In this document: piece after piece, positions 47,746 through 59,462 of the stretch
How positions within the stretch are numbered: position 1 is the first letter of the stretch
Layout of the letters: each line of letters opens with the position of its first letter
Origin: Gymnopus androsaceus JB14
Lineage: Eukaryota > Basidiomycota > Agaricomycetes > Agaricales > Omphalotaceae
Direction: 5' to 3'
Assembly: GCA_009733575.1 (NCBI GenBank)
Contig: ML769393.1
Coordinates: 221,018 to 285,017 of the forward strand
Length of the DNA stretch: 64,000 nucleotides
Made by a program: the position numbers and the translations under genes
The notes under the pieces: model-generated
Told to the model about the DNA's origin: nothing
The model's database searches: none
The model's input: the letters and a program-made list of their open reading frames with translations, nothing else

Positions 47746-50700
47746 ATGAACTTCCTTCAATGGATCCTCGGATTCCTTCGCACACTGTATCGCACTCGCC
47801 CAGTACGGTTGACTATTCGATCTATCCTTGCTCTATATTCTTTTCTGCGGCCCACTGGAAGTACTATACCACGAGCGGCGCCGAGGAAGAAAACTTCCAA
47901 CTCATTTTCGGATTCACCTGATACCGAAAAAATCATCCCAATACCTCCTGCTTCGCCCTGTAAACCTTTGGAAACAGAATCGACAACTTCCATCTGCGCT
48001 AGCCTGCTACCAGATACAAATACCCTTCATCCATACCCATTCAGTGGGCGAAATGCTCAACTTCGTCGCAGATCACCGGAATCTCTTCCGTACATGGTGA
48101 TGTGGACGTGCAACCCTCATCCAGACGATTGCACCACATTCACGTTCAAATTGGTCAGGGAATTTGGGTCGGAATAATCGCAGTTCGAATCCTCGTATAC
48201 ATCTACCAACTGTTCTCCGGAAACCGCAGTCGAGTCAGCTACTCGTCTATCATCCTCTCGACCGAGCAGCTTCCATCGGCCATCCGTATGGTTCGCGTCC
48301 CACAAGCTTTTCACGGCCAGCTTCCGTTTCGCGCCCTATAAGTGTCTATACGAGCAGGTATGGTTCTGAATCACAAATTTCGACGACTCCACCGAGTATA
48401 ACCATCGACCGGGGACCGGATGAAGATGATAGAACGCACATACGAGAGTCTCCCGTTCAAGCAGAACCTCCATTCACACTCGAAGATATTGTAGGGGACA
48501 AGGAGCTCAAAATATCCAGTGAATATGAAAAGTTCCGTCCGATGCCACCTGAAGACACATCCTCGATATGAGCGAAAGATCTATGTGTGAGGTTATTTTT
48601 GTGTCCATTCTCCACCCAATGTTTGCTGATGTTCAACGTTTTCAAGGTCTGATGAAACTAACGGATCATGAGCTCCCGCCTCTAACAGTTCTCTTTTCAG
48701 ACGTACGTAGACCATCTTAAAGGTTGGCAATATGATGTGCTCATGGAAAACTACAGCAACGAGAGTAGTTTATTTCAGAGACTAGTGCACCCTGAAGGTG
48801 CATGTTATTATGTATACCACAACAATGTGAGTTGCGCTTGATCTCCTTCATTGGCAGCAATCATACACGCTTTCATAGAGGTACTATACCGATGCCGACA
48901 TTACGGATGACCTTACGAAAGACCGTGTCTTGAGTTGTATAAACGATTTTGAAGATTTTATTCGTGCGAGAAGCATCCAACTGTCTGAACGGGCCAACGT
49001 GGTTTTCAGCATCCACTCAAACGATGGCGATCCAGCCAAATACATTTGTGATTATTATATTGCGGATCACACCACTCGCTCAGTCTTCTGGCTGGACATC
49101 TTTGACGCTCAGCTGGCTTCCCTGTTGGTACGGGACCAAGGGTGTGAGCTCATTAGCACACATTGGTAGGACAGAAACTGTTTACTTTCTGCCATCTTTT
49201 TGAAGACGTCTATAGAGCATGCTATTGTTGCACAATACTGGTATCATTGCCATCTTTTTCCGCACTCATATGAACTCACTGTTGAGGCTGTGGATGAATT
49301 GCGTGATATCCTTTCACATTGTATTGCTGGTATGTCCTATAATGAACTTCCATTTTCGGCTTGACTTCAATCTCTCCTCCTTGCAGATACCATCACCTCA
49401 GCTACCAGCACTGTTCCGTACAATGTTACCGATTTAAATGAGATGCTGCTACTCATGAATAACCTGAGGAGTAAGTCACTCTGACATTGATTCAATCTAT
49501 AAGTCTATATTGTTGTTCACTGCAGAAAACCCTAGTACTGGTGGAGGTGTCTCAGCATACAGTACGCATTTCTACACTTCACTCCCTTTTCTGGACATTC
49601 ATATACCGTATGTTCAGGCCGTATAATGCACATCTTCGGTTTGTCCGACAGCATAAATATCCTATAAATTGCATCATAATCTTTTCCTCATTTTAGCTTC
49701 GCAGCGGTTCATAAATTTCCATGGACAACCTGGTGCCCGACTTGACCGTGATTGTTCAATACACTATCCATCCAGCACAGTCCACAATCGTCCCTGGCTA
49801 ATGAGATGCTTATCTCCAGCACTGTTCTCTGCCCCGGATCTATACTATCGATCATTGACAAAGTTGTATGTGGACGGTCTTGTTCACGAGGCTTCCTGGG
49901 CCGATTTCGTGGTGAAAATGTATTTCTCTTTTTTTCCTAACGAAAGTCTCTTTACTTACGTTCAAACTTGCAGGAACTGCTGAGTGGGAGCCAGCTCATT
50001 CTTTTCGTACGTGTCGCTACCTTGAGCAATTGATATATTCTTATTTTAATATACTCCAGAATACTGTGCTCCTCAATGCAAACGTTGCATTTCTTGCAAT
50101 TCAGTCTATTGATAATGCTAGCAACAACCCTGGACGCTCGCCTGCTCAGATCGCCAGCTTTCTATCCATTGTTGCCAGTTTTGGGAGTATTATTCTCGGT
50201 TTAGTGCTTGCTCGCAAACATCGTGCCAAAGCATCAGATACCGCTAGCGACGCTGTATGTCCCGCTTTTGATTTGGGCCGCTTCATGATACTCATTGATA
50301 ATTAGGCAAGGTTCCTTAACTCATGGATGCGTCATCGCCTCGGTCTAGCTACGCTAGCTATTCTGTACAGCGTTCCATATGCGCTGTTAATGTGGGGGTA
50401 CGTGCAGATCGTTGTTCATGGAATTTATGTATTAACCGCCTTCAGAGTGTTCGGTTTCCTTATCGCATTCTCCTTCATGTGTTATAGCAGCTCCGACGCT
50501 CTGGTTATCTCTCTCATGAGTGGCGCCTGGTTCGTTGTCGCTATCCTCGTGCTGTGGTGTGTTACTGCACTCGCTTCATGGGATCAACGAATAGATGAAC
50601 CGAAGTCATTCTGGGAGCTTGTCCATAGCTTCCTATCGATTATACTGTTCGGCCTGTGGTGGCTCGTCGAGGGGATCGTCGAGACGCTTATACGGGGCTT

Positions 50701-50893
50701 CAAACTGATGCTCTTCTCATCAAAAAAAGCTGAACAGCAGACACAGCAGGAACAGCGGCCGGTAGAAATGCAAAACAGAAAAAGTTCGATAGGAACTGTG
50801 GTGGTTGAGATGTGGAGAAAGTCATCCTTGTTCAATCGAGGTGATGGTGATAGTAGGAAAGGCACAGGTGATACAGACGAGACGGCTGTATGA
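47746..50893 (+). pseudogene. WW-like/transmembrane protein, tandem copy 3, several frameshifts
   Basis: Close tandem copy of 43742-46654. It starts MNFLQWILGFLRTLYRTRPV. Lesions relative to copy 2: a base missing near 48052 (FSG-RNAQL instead of FSGPNGSTS), extra bases near 48555 (PPEDTSSI then stop instead of HPRYDR), an extra base near 49109 (DAQLAS instead of NASWLP) and one near 49976 (MNC then stop instead of MNAEWDQ). The WW-like exon itself is open here (WQYDVLMENYSNESSLFQRL, VHPEGACYYVYHN). The last exon is open and longer than in copy 2: GIYVLTAFRVFGFLIAFSFM, WFVVAILVLWCVTALASWDQ, and a cytosolic tail VEMQNRKSSIGTVVVEMWRK ending GDTDETAV. Four or more lesions make a functional product unlikely. 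Confidence 0.75.
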
Positions 50894-51247
50894 TCGCTTT
50901 AGAGACTCTGAGGGTTTTTATGTTTAGATTTATTGTACAATGTAGCCTAGTCTTGTTATGTATCCATTAGTTTATACTGCAAGTTTATTCCTGAAGGAAG
51001 GTGGATAGATATTAGATATAATGGTGCGCGGCCAAGAGAATCTACTGGTATCTGCGAAGTAAACGATAGATTCGATATCCAAGAATTCGGTAGGATTCCG
51101 CGAGGGCTCAGAGAGCCAAGTTTTTGAGATATCCATAGTATAAACGCCGAATAAAAAAAGAGATGCCCAAAAATCTGTCAATTTCATTGTACAGTATATC
51201 ATTTTATCCTGATACAACGTCAATACCGTCTCCTTCCTCCCCATCTC
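50894..51247. other. Convergent 3' ends of WW/TM copy 3 and Pfs2
   Basis: About 350 bp between two convergent genes. It contains the end of the duplicated segment (match to 46655-46890 fades by ~51010). No gene seen. Confidence 0.5.
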
Positions 51248-53449
51248 CTACCTCCTCCACCCCCAGCCGCCGCCGCCACGTCCCCCGCCTCTATCTCTAT
51301 CTCTATCTCCACCTCCGCCATACCATTCTTCCGTGCCCGCTGCACCAGAGCTATATATCATATCTTCTTGTGAAGGTAGCGGTCCATTCAAGCGCGAGGC
51401 ATTCATATTGCCACCTACAGAACCAGACCCAGATCCGAAATCTCCGATGCCAGGAATAGCGGATTCATCGTCCCCGCTACCTCCAAACCCACTCCCAAAT
51501 CCACCTTTACTATCCCTTTCGCGGGAATCGTACCCATTCTGATCAAATCCACTACCATTTCCATAAACGCCATTGTTCCCTCCTCCAAATCCACTCTCCT
51601 CCTCCTCCTTCCCATACCACCCACTCGAAGTCCCTCCACCAAACCCTGGCACCGCCATATCTTCATCATCCCAGCCTCCATCCGCCCCGTCCACAGCAGC
51701 AGGTGGTTTCTCTCCCTCCTGCACTAAACACAGCTTCACTATCTCCAGGACGTTCTCTCGACCAAAACCTCGTTGTGTGGTCGTTTGATGCTGAGACTAG
51801 GAGATGTCCAAGTGGGTGGAAAGCAAGCGACCAGACATTGGAATCGTGGGCTTCCGCAAGGGTGGCGCGGGGTAAGGTAGTAGGTGTCGGTGGGAGGGTG
51901 AGAAGTGCGGGGAGGTTTGCGAGTTTGGAGTTTGTGGCAGGAGGTGGAATAAGGGGTGCTTGGGATGATTCTTCGGAGGAGAGGTCCCAGTGAATAATGG
52001 AGCCTTCAGAGCCACCGGAGACTAGCAGGGGGTGGATAGGGTGCCAGGCCACGGCTAATGGAAAGAATTATTGATGAGTACTGGGACTTGAATCGCAGTC
52101 GTCAACTTACAGCACACTTCCTTCTTGTGACCCTTGAGCACCCGGTACTCCTTCATCGCACGAATATCGAATACTCGGACTGTTTGGTCGCGAGAAGCGC
52201 TGGCTACGAGATTACCATTCGGAGACCAGGCAAGAGCTTGGATGGTGTTCTTGTGTTGATGGCTGAATTCATGTGTGATTAGCGACAGAATGTCGAAATG
52301 AGTTAGATGGCATTGTACAGAGTACTCAACACCGTCCCCGTACGAGGATCCCAGAATTTAATCTGGTTGTCTTTACTTCCAGAGACAAGAAGGCCTTTCG
52401 TTGGATGCCATTGCACGCATTTAACATCCCAGCCGTGACCTTGACAAAGAAAAGTTGAACTCAGTTCATGCGAAGGTACGAAGAACATACCCGTCAACAC
52501 ACTCTCGACTCTACTCTCCTGAAACGACCAAATCCTCACACTCGAATCATCACTGGCAGTCGCAAACCTTCTATCATCCGGACTGAAACTAATCCCTCGA
52601 ATAGCTTCGCGTGACGAAGAGCCCTGCCATGCAGTAAGATTGTTCATGTTGGGCTCAAAGTACTTGATTATACCAGTTTTGTCTGCGGATGCTAGATATG
52701 CGCCAGAATGTGTGAATGCGAGTGTGCATATTGCTGTATCGTGCGCTTGGAGAATTGTCTCGAAATTGAACGTGAGACCGTTCCAGAGCGTGAATTCGCC
52801 AGAGGTTGATCCTGTGAGGACTCTTCGGCCTTCGGGGGTCCACTATTTGCGGGAGAATCATTCGTGAGTGCAAGCGGAGAAAGAGAGGATCTTGGAAACG
52901 CGCACAGTGACAACGTTCACTGGACATCGAATCTTGTTCGTCGAAGTATGAACGAATTTGGTACAAAGTGAAGTTGATGCATTGTCTGGGTATGCTTTTG
53001 GTGGTAATAGCTGCATTCAAGTCGAATCAAGCACTATTAACCCAATGTTTATACTTGGACACGCACATTAATAATGGCTGGAGGACAAGGTCTCATCTGG
53101 TGCGTGTAAAATGGATTCGGACGCAGTTTTCGTAGCTAGAAAAGGCAGCTTATTACTAGATATTTCAGCATGGTAAAAGCCAAAGGCCACGTACCATATT
53201 CCATCTTCCAACTCCCCCATTAAAATCCACCGTCCGTCTCGGTCTAGTCTTCTTGATAAGCTTCCCGTCCAAAAACTGCCTTGCATACGCGAGCTCCTGA
53301 TCTTGTGCTCTAGTATCGTCTGTCGGAGGAGGCTGAGGAGCAGTCTGGTACTTTTTTGGTGTCCATTCGATGTGTGGTGTTGAGAACTTTTGTGGTTGTA
53401 CTTGGGTCGGAAGGAGGACAGGGATTGGTCGGGGCGCGGTATTTGACAT
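51248..53449 (-). CDS. PFS2: Polyadenylation factor Pfs2/WDR33-type WD40 protein, one frameshift
   Basis: WD40 subunit of the mRNA cleavage and polyadenylation factor. The start [20 protein letters not shown] is at 53449; the upstream TTG in the same frame is not used. The N-terminus contains [20 protein letters not shown], then [20 protein letters not shown], the conserved lead-in of Pfs2. WD repeats follow: [141 protein letters not shown] Gly/Asp-rich tail ends [13 protein letters not shown]. Between [13 protein letters not shown] and [10 protein letters not shown] the frame changes by one base (~51710-51722) with no possible intron: an indel in the linker after the propeller. Confidence 0.9.
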
Positions 53450-53845
53450 TTTGTATGATATTGGAGGGTTCAAAATGTCATTTAATGAACAATTTAATGA
53501 GTATTCAATTACTTAGCAGGAGGGAGTTGGAGGTCAAGAAACGATCAGGACCTTCTGGTTAGGGTTTGATTAGGACCGCTTTGACCTTAAAGTGTGCGCT
53601 CAAATTAATGGTCTTCAGTTTTTTTGCAACGTTCGGTTGTCCATTGGCAGACACAGAGATATGGCTTATGATGTAGTATCTTTCCCGGATTGACGACTAG
53701 GCAAAAGTTCCTTTATACGTAGAGACTGAGCTGAGCATTCAATTTGAATCCAAAACATTACATATAGCTAGCTTTGGTCTCGTTGTGTGTCGTCGAGTGA
53801 GAAGAAGTATGATCAAGATATCTATGTAGTGCAACATGCATAGAC
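53450..53845. other. Pfs2 upstream region, partly duplicated
   Basis: Holds the Pfs2 promoter on its left. From ~53530 it matches 59300-59460 (shared aacgatcagga...tctggttag and cgtcgagtgagaagaagtatga), the 3' flank of full-length Rpn3. Confidence 0.5.
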
Positions 53846-54390
53846 TTAAAATTCCCTCCCACCGATGTCATCCTCATCCAAATCCCCTTCCTGGATTTCC
53901 TTCGCGAGCTCCTTCTCTCGTTCTCTAGCTCCTTCGGCATCCGCGAGTTCTTTCCGGTGTGCGTTCAGAGGGTAACGTATAGCCTAAGTGCAAGGAAACA
54001 CGGTGAGTTAATTCCAGGAGAATCAGCTTTGAACATTACCTTGACACTCTGATTATGCAGCTCTAAACAGTACCCGATTCTCCTAGAGAACGTTCTCGGC
54101 CACCTCAGCACCATACCTCCTCTTCACACCTCCAACACCCCCACAAGCCATCCATCCGTTTCTCGTGCACCAGCCGACCGTCAATAACATCATCATGAAT
54201 AGCCTACTCAACAATATACTCTGCATCTTGCTCCGAGTCTAAGTGCAGTTTAACGCAAATATCTTTGAGCGAGTAGGAGAGAAAGAGACGACGGATACCC
54301 GTCTTGATGGAAGTCGAGTGATTAGAGTGTGCGTCTCGAAAGAGTGTAGCGCTGTGTAGCGTGTTTCAAGACAGTTGTACGAGAGTGTAC
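53846..54390 (-). pseudogene. 3' fragment of proteasome subunit Rpn3, decayed duplicate
   Basis: A direct duplicate of the last part of the Rpn3 gene at 59463-61242, ~5.6 kb away on the same strand. Recognisable pieces: [45 protein letters not shown], and the last exon [40 protein letters not shown]. Lesions include an in-frame TAG after EYIVE (~54202), a 1-nt insertion in GAGAAACGGATGG (~54160) and an extra A in GAGAACGTTC (~54090). The upstream two thirds of the gene is absent. It is not functional. It keeps ATTTGCGTTAAA where the full copy reads ATTCTGCGTTAAA, which marks the latter as the changed one. Confidence 0.85.
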
Positions 54391-55143
54391 GGAGGCTGTG
54401 ACGTGGGAAAGGCCTATGGTCCTCTAGGACGAGGTTCGAGGACAATAACCATGAAAGACGAACAAAAGTATGTGTTCGTTGCGTCCAACGATGAGCAGAC
54501 GTATATTGTGTCTTACTCCGCGGCTAGTTTGTATGAGGGAAAAATACTGTAGGTATGAGAGAAACGAGAACAGCGAGTGGCAAGTGCTACGCCGCGAGTC
54601 GAATGCGAAGCTCAACGAAAGCTGCGAGAGAAAAGAACAACCAAGCTCTTTGGAGAGCACACCTTAGATCTTGACGATATGAGAACCAAAGAGAGTTGCT
54701 ACACCGTAGACTCCAGACCTACATAGACAGACTTTCGCAAAGCTTATCGATTGAAAGAACTCGGGAGATGAGTTCAGTACGTAAGCGTTAATTAAATCCT
54801 TAGCCGCTAGCGCCGCTATTGCCAGGCCTGCTCCAACAGTTGTCTTGATCCTGACTCTCATTGCCGCCAATTTTACATTGGTTTTTTGAGTCTCCCAACC
54901 CACCCATCCCATGTTGATGGTCCCTCGTCCCTCAGTTCATAATTATCTATTATACTCACCTCTCAAGGAGTCAAGGCACAATCCAGTAGTGTAGCCTGTT
55001 GTCCTTTCCCATCTGTTGGAAAGGCCGTGCTCTAGTAAATATTTCCAGCATCTCTGATGTTCTAGACTTGGCCAGCATGTGGTTGTTTTTTTTTTGCCCA
55101 CCCATGCAGGCCAAGCCCCAGCCAAACCACAATTTTATGTATG
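54391..55143. other. Intergenic, no gene supported
   Basis: About 750 bp beyond the breakpoint of the Rpn3 fragment. An 82-codon minus-strand ORF starting MGWVGWETQKTNVKL (54664-54912) has no recognisable family and is not called. A poly-T run lies near 55090. Confidence 0.4.
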
Positions 55144-55346
55144 TATGGGAACATACAACTTCATCAGCAAAACCTGGGTGTTTGCCATAGCAAGGTCCCC
55201 CTCTGTGCAGCTCTGTACAGCAATTGATTGGGAATTGATATAGATCAGTTGCTGTACAGCTCTGTACAGAACTGTGCAGAGCTGCACAGAGGGGGACCTT
55301 GCTATGGGATCACCCAGGTTTTGCTGACGTTGTATGATTCCCATAC
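55144..55346. mobile_element. 203-bp foldback (MITE-like) element, CATCAGCAAAAC family
   Basis: Almost entirely inverted repeat. The left arm runs gtatgggaa.catacaac..catcagc, then ccatagcaaggtccccctct and ctgtacag. It pairs with the right arm running agagggggaccttgctatgg, then aggttttgctgacgttgtat and gattcccatac. The arms are ~80 bp with few mismatches around an AT-rich loop (attgattgggaattgatata). Transcribed, it would form a long hairpin. It shares its terminal word with the element at 31500-31757 and the fragment at 33120-33240. No target-site duplication is obvious. Confidence 0.75.
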
Positions 55347-55460
55347 CTCTACTCTACACTGAATGGAGTGCACCCAGCTTATACCAGCAGTAGGTACATT
55401 GGAATGTGCATTTGTCTGCTCAAAAGCAAACAAATTCTACGATCCTTTTTTTTTTTGTAA

Positions 55461-55793
55461 GGTCAGTGTAAGGATGGACAGGGGTTAACCCCCGGGTTGG
55501 AATGGCCCTAACCTCACCCTTACCCTCTATACCCTTACCCTTCAAACCTCCAGTTTTACTAAGGGTTTTGGACAGAATGATGTACCACTCATGAGGCTTT
55601 GGGTAAAATAGATATAATAACACTTGAAAACATCCTTATGGATGAGTTGAAGATCATAGGACATCATGAGATGTATATATCATCAATTTAAAAAGGGAGG
55701 GTTTTGAAGGCTTCAACCCCTACCCTTACCCTCCATACCCTTGGGTCAAAAACCCCAGGTTGACCCCTACCCCTGTCCATCCTTAGGTCAGTG
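55461..55793. mobile_element. 317-bp TIR element with 8-bp target-site duplication
   Basis: Element 55469-55785 with perfect 17-bp terminal inverted repeats: taaggatggacaggggt at the left end and its reverse complement at the right. It is flanked by the 8-bp direct repeat ggtcagtg (55461-55468 and 55786-55793). The interior is rich in accctaccc/ggttttg words and has no ORF. The 8-bp duplication fits hAT- or Mutator-derived non-autonomous elements. Confidence 0.85.
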
Positions 55794-56683
55794 CCAATTA
55801 AGAACTCATTTGAACCAAATGCCAACCTTTACAGTGCAGTAAGCCAAGTAAATGTAAACATGGTCTAAGAAGAGACCGGGTGTACTTACTGGAAGATTTG
55901 AGGAACCACCTTTCAATGTGCGGTGCAGCAATGAGGAGTGGGAAGTTGGAATTATGCAATCTCAAACAACTTCAAGCAACAAGGATTGAGTAAGGGCACC
56001 ATATATTGCAGAGCCAAACTCATTATGGAAGCCATGGCAAGTAGCCTGATAGCAGTCTTGATTTCCTTGAGAAGAGTAACAAGCAGGGCGCAATTTCAGT
56101 ATAATCTGGTCAACAAGTGCAACTTTATTCAAGCGCCAAGGGATAAGAGTCTCCATAAGAGACAGTTTAATTGAACTGAGGTTCTGCTTAAGTGAATCAT
56201 CAGACGCTGGTAATAACCAAGTTGGCAACAAGCACAAGGACGCAAGACACATTTGATAGATAGTAGGCATTTTTTATTGATTGTACTGAAGAAGACGATG
56301 GGGGCGTCCGATCATTATCGACAGAACCCTCCCTTCCCTTCGGAGTCGGGGATGATTGGCGTGCTTCGCGGTTGGAAGCTACAAACCTGTAGCGATAGAA
56401 TTAGAAATGATGTGACCCAGAGTGCTCGTGTTCCTATTCTCCGTACATCAGTCTGTACAAACGAAAGAATGTTCCAGAAGCCGGGGAATGCAGAATGTAC
56501 TGGTGACTTGAACTGAATCCGGACTTCTCTTGATCATAACTTGCATGACAGCTGCTACAGCTTTACGCTACAAGGTTTGTTGCTTCTATTTTGAGCTGGG
56601 CTAATAATCCGGTTTCCTGTGCTTCCTGTGCAGTTACAAGCCTATACCCCACGCGATAAACATGAAGTGGAGGTGTTTGGAAA
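55794..56683. other. Intergenic, no gene seen
   Basis: About 890 bp between the TIR element and metacaspase copy 2. Short open frames have no family resemblance. Confidence 0.4.
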
Positions 56684-58899
56684 ATGTTTCCCAACGACAC
56701 AGCACCTACGGCCAAGGTTTATAAAGTGTCATCTCCAGGATCTGCATCTGCACTTTATTCCACAGTCACTCGATGGCCCCCTTATTCAACAATGCTACAG
56801 AGGTGGCCAGTTGAACAGCCAAAGAAGAAGGCTCTTTTACTCGGCATAAATAATACGTTAATGGATGATGGAGAAGACAAAAATAATCTCAAGATGGCAC
56901 ACCGCGATGTTCGCGCAATGGCATCCTTACTCGCTAGTGCGCATAATGTTCTTCTCTTTTTCTGCCTATTGCTCATTTCCGAGACAGAGGAATATGGATA
57001 TACAGATATTGCCATCCTCATTGACTCTCCCGAGTATCGAAAACCGACTCGAGGCCAATATTGTGAGCTGTAGAGCCTGCACCGCAATGTTATCTCTTAA
57101 CCTCTTCCTTTCAGATCGCCGAAATGAACAACTTGGTCGCTGATGCTCGTCGAGGTGATCGCTTCTTCTTTCACTGTACGTTGCACTACCATCTGGTGTT
57201 TTTTTCCTCATTCATTCTGTCACAGACTCGGGCTCATGTCGTACAGACGGACAACTTGGATCATACGGAGGAAGACGGCAAAGACGAATGTATGTCGTGA
57301 TACTGCATAAACACCCCCTTGTCCTCATTGACATTTTTGTCTATATAGGTCTTGTGCCATGCGATTCGAACGGAGTGGATAATAATCTCATTAAGGATGA
57401 TGTATGTTGTACTTTCTGGTAAAGAATACCACTCATTGCTCCCTCCAGGAACTACGAAACATTTTAGTTGACCGACTACCACCGGGATGTCAATTAATTG
57501 TAGGTCGACCGTTGCACTTTTTTCTTCCTCTATTCACCGTCATTCTTAGGCCGTTCTTGACTCTTGTCATTCTGGCTCCCTACTTGACCTCAAGCATTTC
57601 AGATGCAACAGACCATACATTCCATGGGTCTCTAAAGGCAGAAGAAAAAGTGATGAAATGAGGAATAACGGTTCGTGTTCTACATGGTCTACAACCGGTC
57701 TAAATTCCATTAACACAACACTCTTTAGTATCTCGTCGCAATGCCACGATTGTATACCAAGCCACACGCATCAGCGATGATCGTGTCAAGCAGCGTAAAA
57801 CGGCCGTTTTAACAACTCCTCGAAGTTACCTCTCATTTGAACGACGTCCATCATCGAACGAGATCCCCATTGCGCTCACTAGTCCGGCAAATTTGCCTGC
57901 GCTTTCCCCAACTTCGACGTCCGCGCAAAAGGTGTTAGCGCGCGCGCTGACCACACTGGATTTAAATGCTGGAAAATGCATGAATTCCCTCAGGCGCAGC
58001 AATACCACTTGGAGAAGCAGCTCTGGACATCAACTAACCAAAATACAGTTGTCGAAGACAATCAAGTCACACTTTGTTCATTGGCTGGATACCGATAAAT
58101 CTGAGGTTCCTGCAGGCAACGATGAGAATTTGGCCAGTGAAGCGTTGGCTCGCCGATGCGAGTCTCCTGTGGAGCAGTTTTGCAATGGATGGTGTCCACA
58201 TAGCGATAAGCCCCAGTCACCCACATCCCTGAGATCTCCTGAATCGCCGAAAATTGTGAGTTCTGTTTTCTTTTGCGCTTGATGCTCCTTGTATTTATGT
58301 ATTTCTCTTTGCAAGATTTCGCTGGCTGCCTGTAAAGATAGCCAAGAAGCTTGGGAAGACAGTGATGGCCATTCTATGACCCAGATGTTGGTGGAGATTC
58401 TTAGTATGCACAATCAGTTTTTTGTTCCAACAAAACCTGGTTCCTGACTATTCATGCAGAACAAGATCCTCACCCTACGCTGAAAGACCTGATGATCACC
58501 GTTAGGTGGGAAACCATTTTGATTCCCTCCACTTCTTTCGTTTATTCTTTTCTTTTTGTAGCCATAAATTGCACGACGCCGCTCTACAAGCTCACACCAA
58601 GACGAAGCACTACAAGAACCAAATGGTATGTTTCAGGAAAAAGCACCCCGACAAAGCTAGAGCGCGGTCCAATGGTGATACATTTGGATTAAATATGAAT
58701 AATTTCCAAGATCCTCAGGTATGTGCCAGTGGATGGATTAAATATTCACGTATACTGACTGTATGTTTGTTTTATCAACCTTAGTTATCTAGTCAGAGGC
58801 CATTGGTATGTGCATTTTTAGTACACTTAGTATTGTACTGAGCTGAGGTTTATTGTATTAGGATATGGGGGAGCGATGGAATGCATGACACAGACTTGA
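56684..58899 (+). pseudogene. Metacaspase-like protease, inverted second copy, frameshifted
   Basis: Inverted duplicate of 17474-19641. It begins MFPNDTAPTAKVYKVSSPGS and shares KKALLLGINNTLMDDGEDKN, AHRDVRAMASLL, LVADARRGDRFFFHY, LVPCDSNGVDNNLIKDD, AVLDSCHSGSLLDLKHFRCN (catalytic Cys kept), SPTSTSAQKVLARALTTLDL, DTDKSEVPAGNDENLASEAL and the short last exon GYGGAMECMTQT. Two 1-nt insertions break it. One is in the PTRANI codons (ccgactcgaggcc, ~57051), just before an intron donor. The other is in the catalytic-His block (tcgggctcatgtc versus tcgggtcatgtt in copy 1, ~57231). Introns and their positions match copy 1. Exon 1 upstream of KKALLLG has diverged strongly from copy 1. Confidence 0.8.
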
Positions 58900-59462
58900 T
58901 CTTGATGCTTTCGATTTGTTTTGTTCAATACAGTATATCTTTTCGCTTTTTTTTTTCCCGCCGTTGCATCCCTCCTTCATCCTGCATATAAGCTAATCAT
59001 CAACTAATCATCAACTAATCATGCGCGATTCCACTTCTGCTCTTTCAAACACTTGTTTCCTGCATTTTTACCCGGATCGCTTTCATCTTTGAATCTTCGT
59101 TTTCGCCTATTCGTTTCAGTTTGGATTGTATGCGCTGTAGATTAATCTAATAGAGTATATATATACATGGTTGGGCTATTTGTAATGTAACTATAACTAG
59201 CGTATACAGTAATATCGAATTCACAGTAAAGAAAAGTTGACTTTCGTTGCGACCCGGACTAGCCTTTGAATGCATTACTTAAGCTAACTGCAGGCAGGGA
59301 ATTGGACGATCAGGACACTCTGGTTAGAGGAGTTTGACGATCAGATATATATACCATACAGAACCTCCAATTTGAGTCTAGTAACAGTTTCATTGCGTGT
59401 CGTCGAGTAAGAAAGAAGTATGATTAATGATACTGTATCTATGTAGTACAACATGCATAGAC
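58900..59462. other. Convergent 3' region between metacaspase copy 2 and Rpn3
   Basis: About 560 bp. The left part to ~59270 is the inverted match of 17060-17473. The right part from ~59300 is the direct match of 53530-53845. Two different duplications therefore abut here within ~30 bp. Confidence 0.6.

Noticed and set aside
54664..54912. 82-codon minus-strand ORF MGWVGWETQKTNVKL
   Set aside because: Short, no family resemblance, no conserved context; it could be chance.
55490..55780. Telomere-like ccctaacctcacccttaccc words
   Set aside because: The repeats are irregular and lie inside the 317-bp TIR element. They are not a tandem TTAGGG array.
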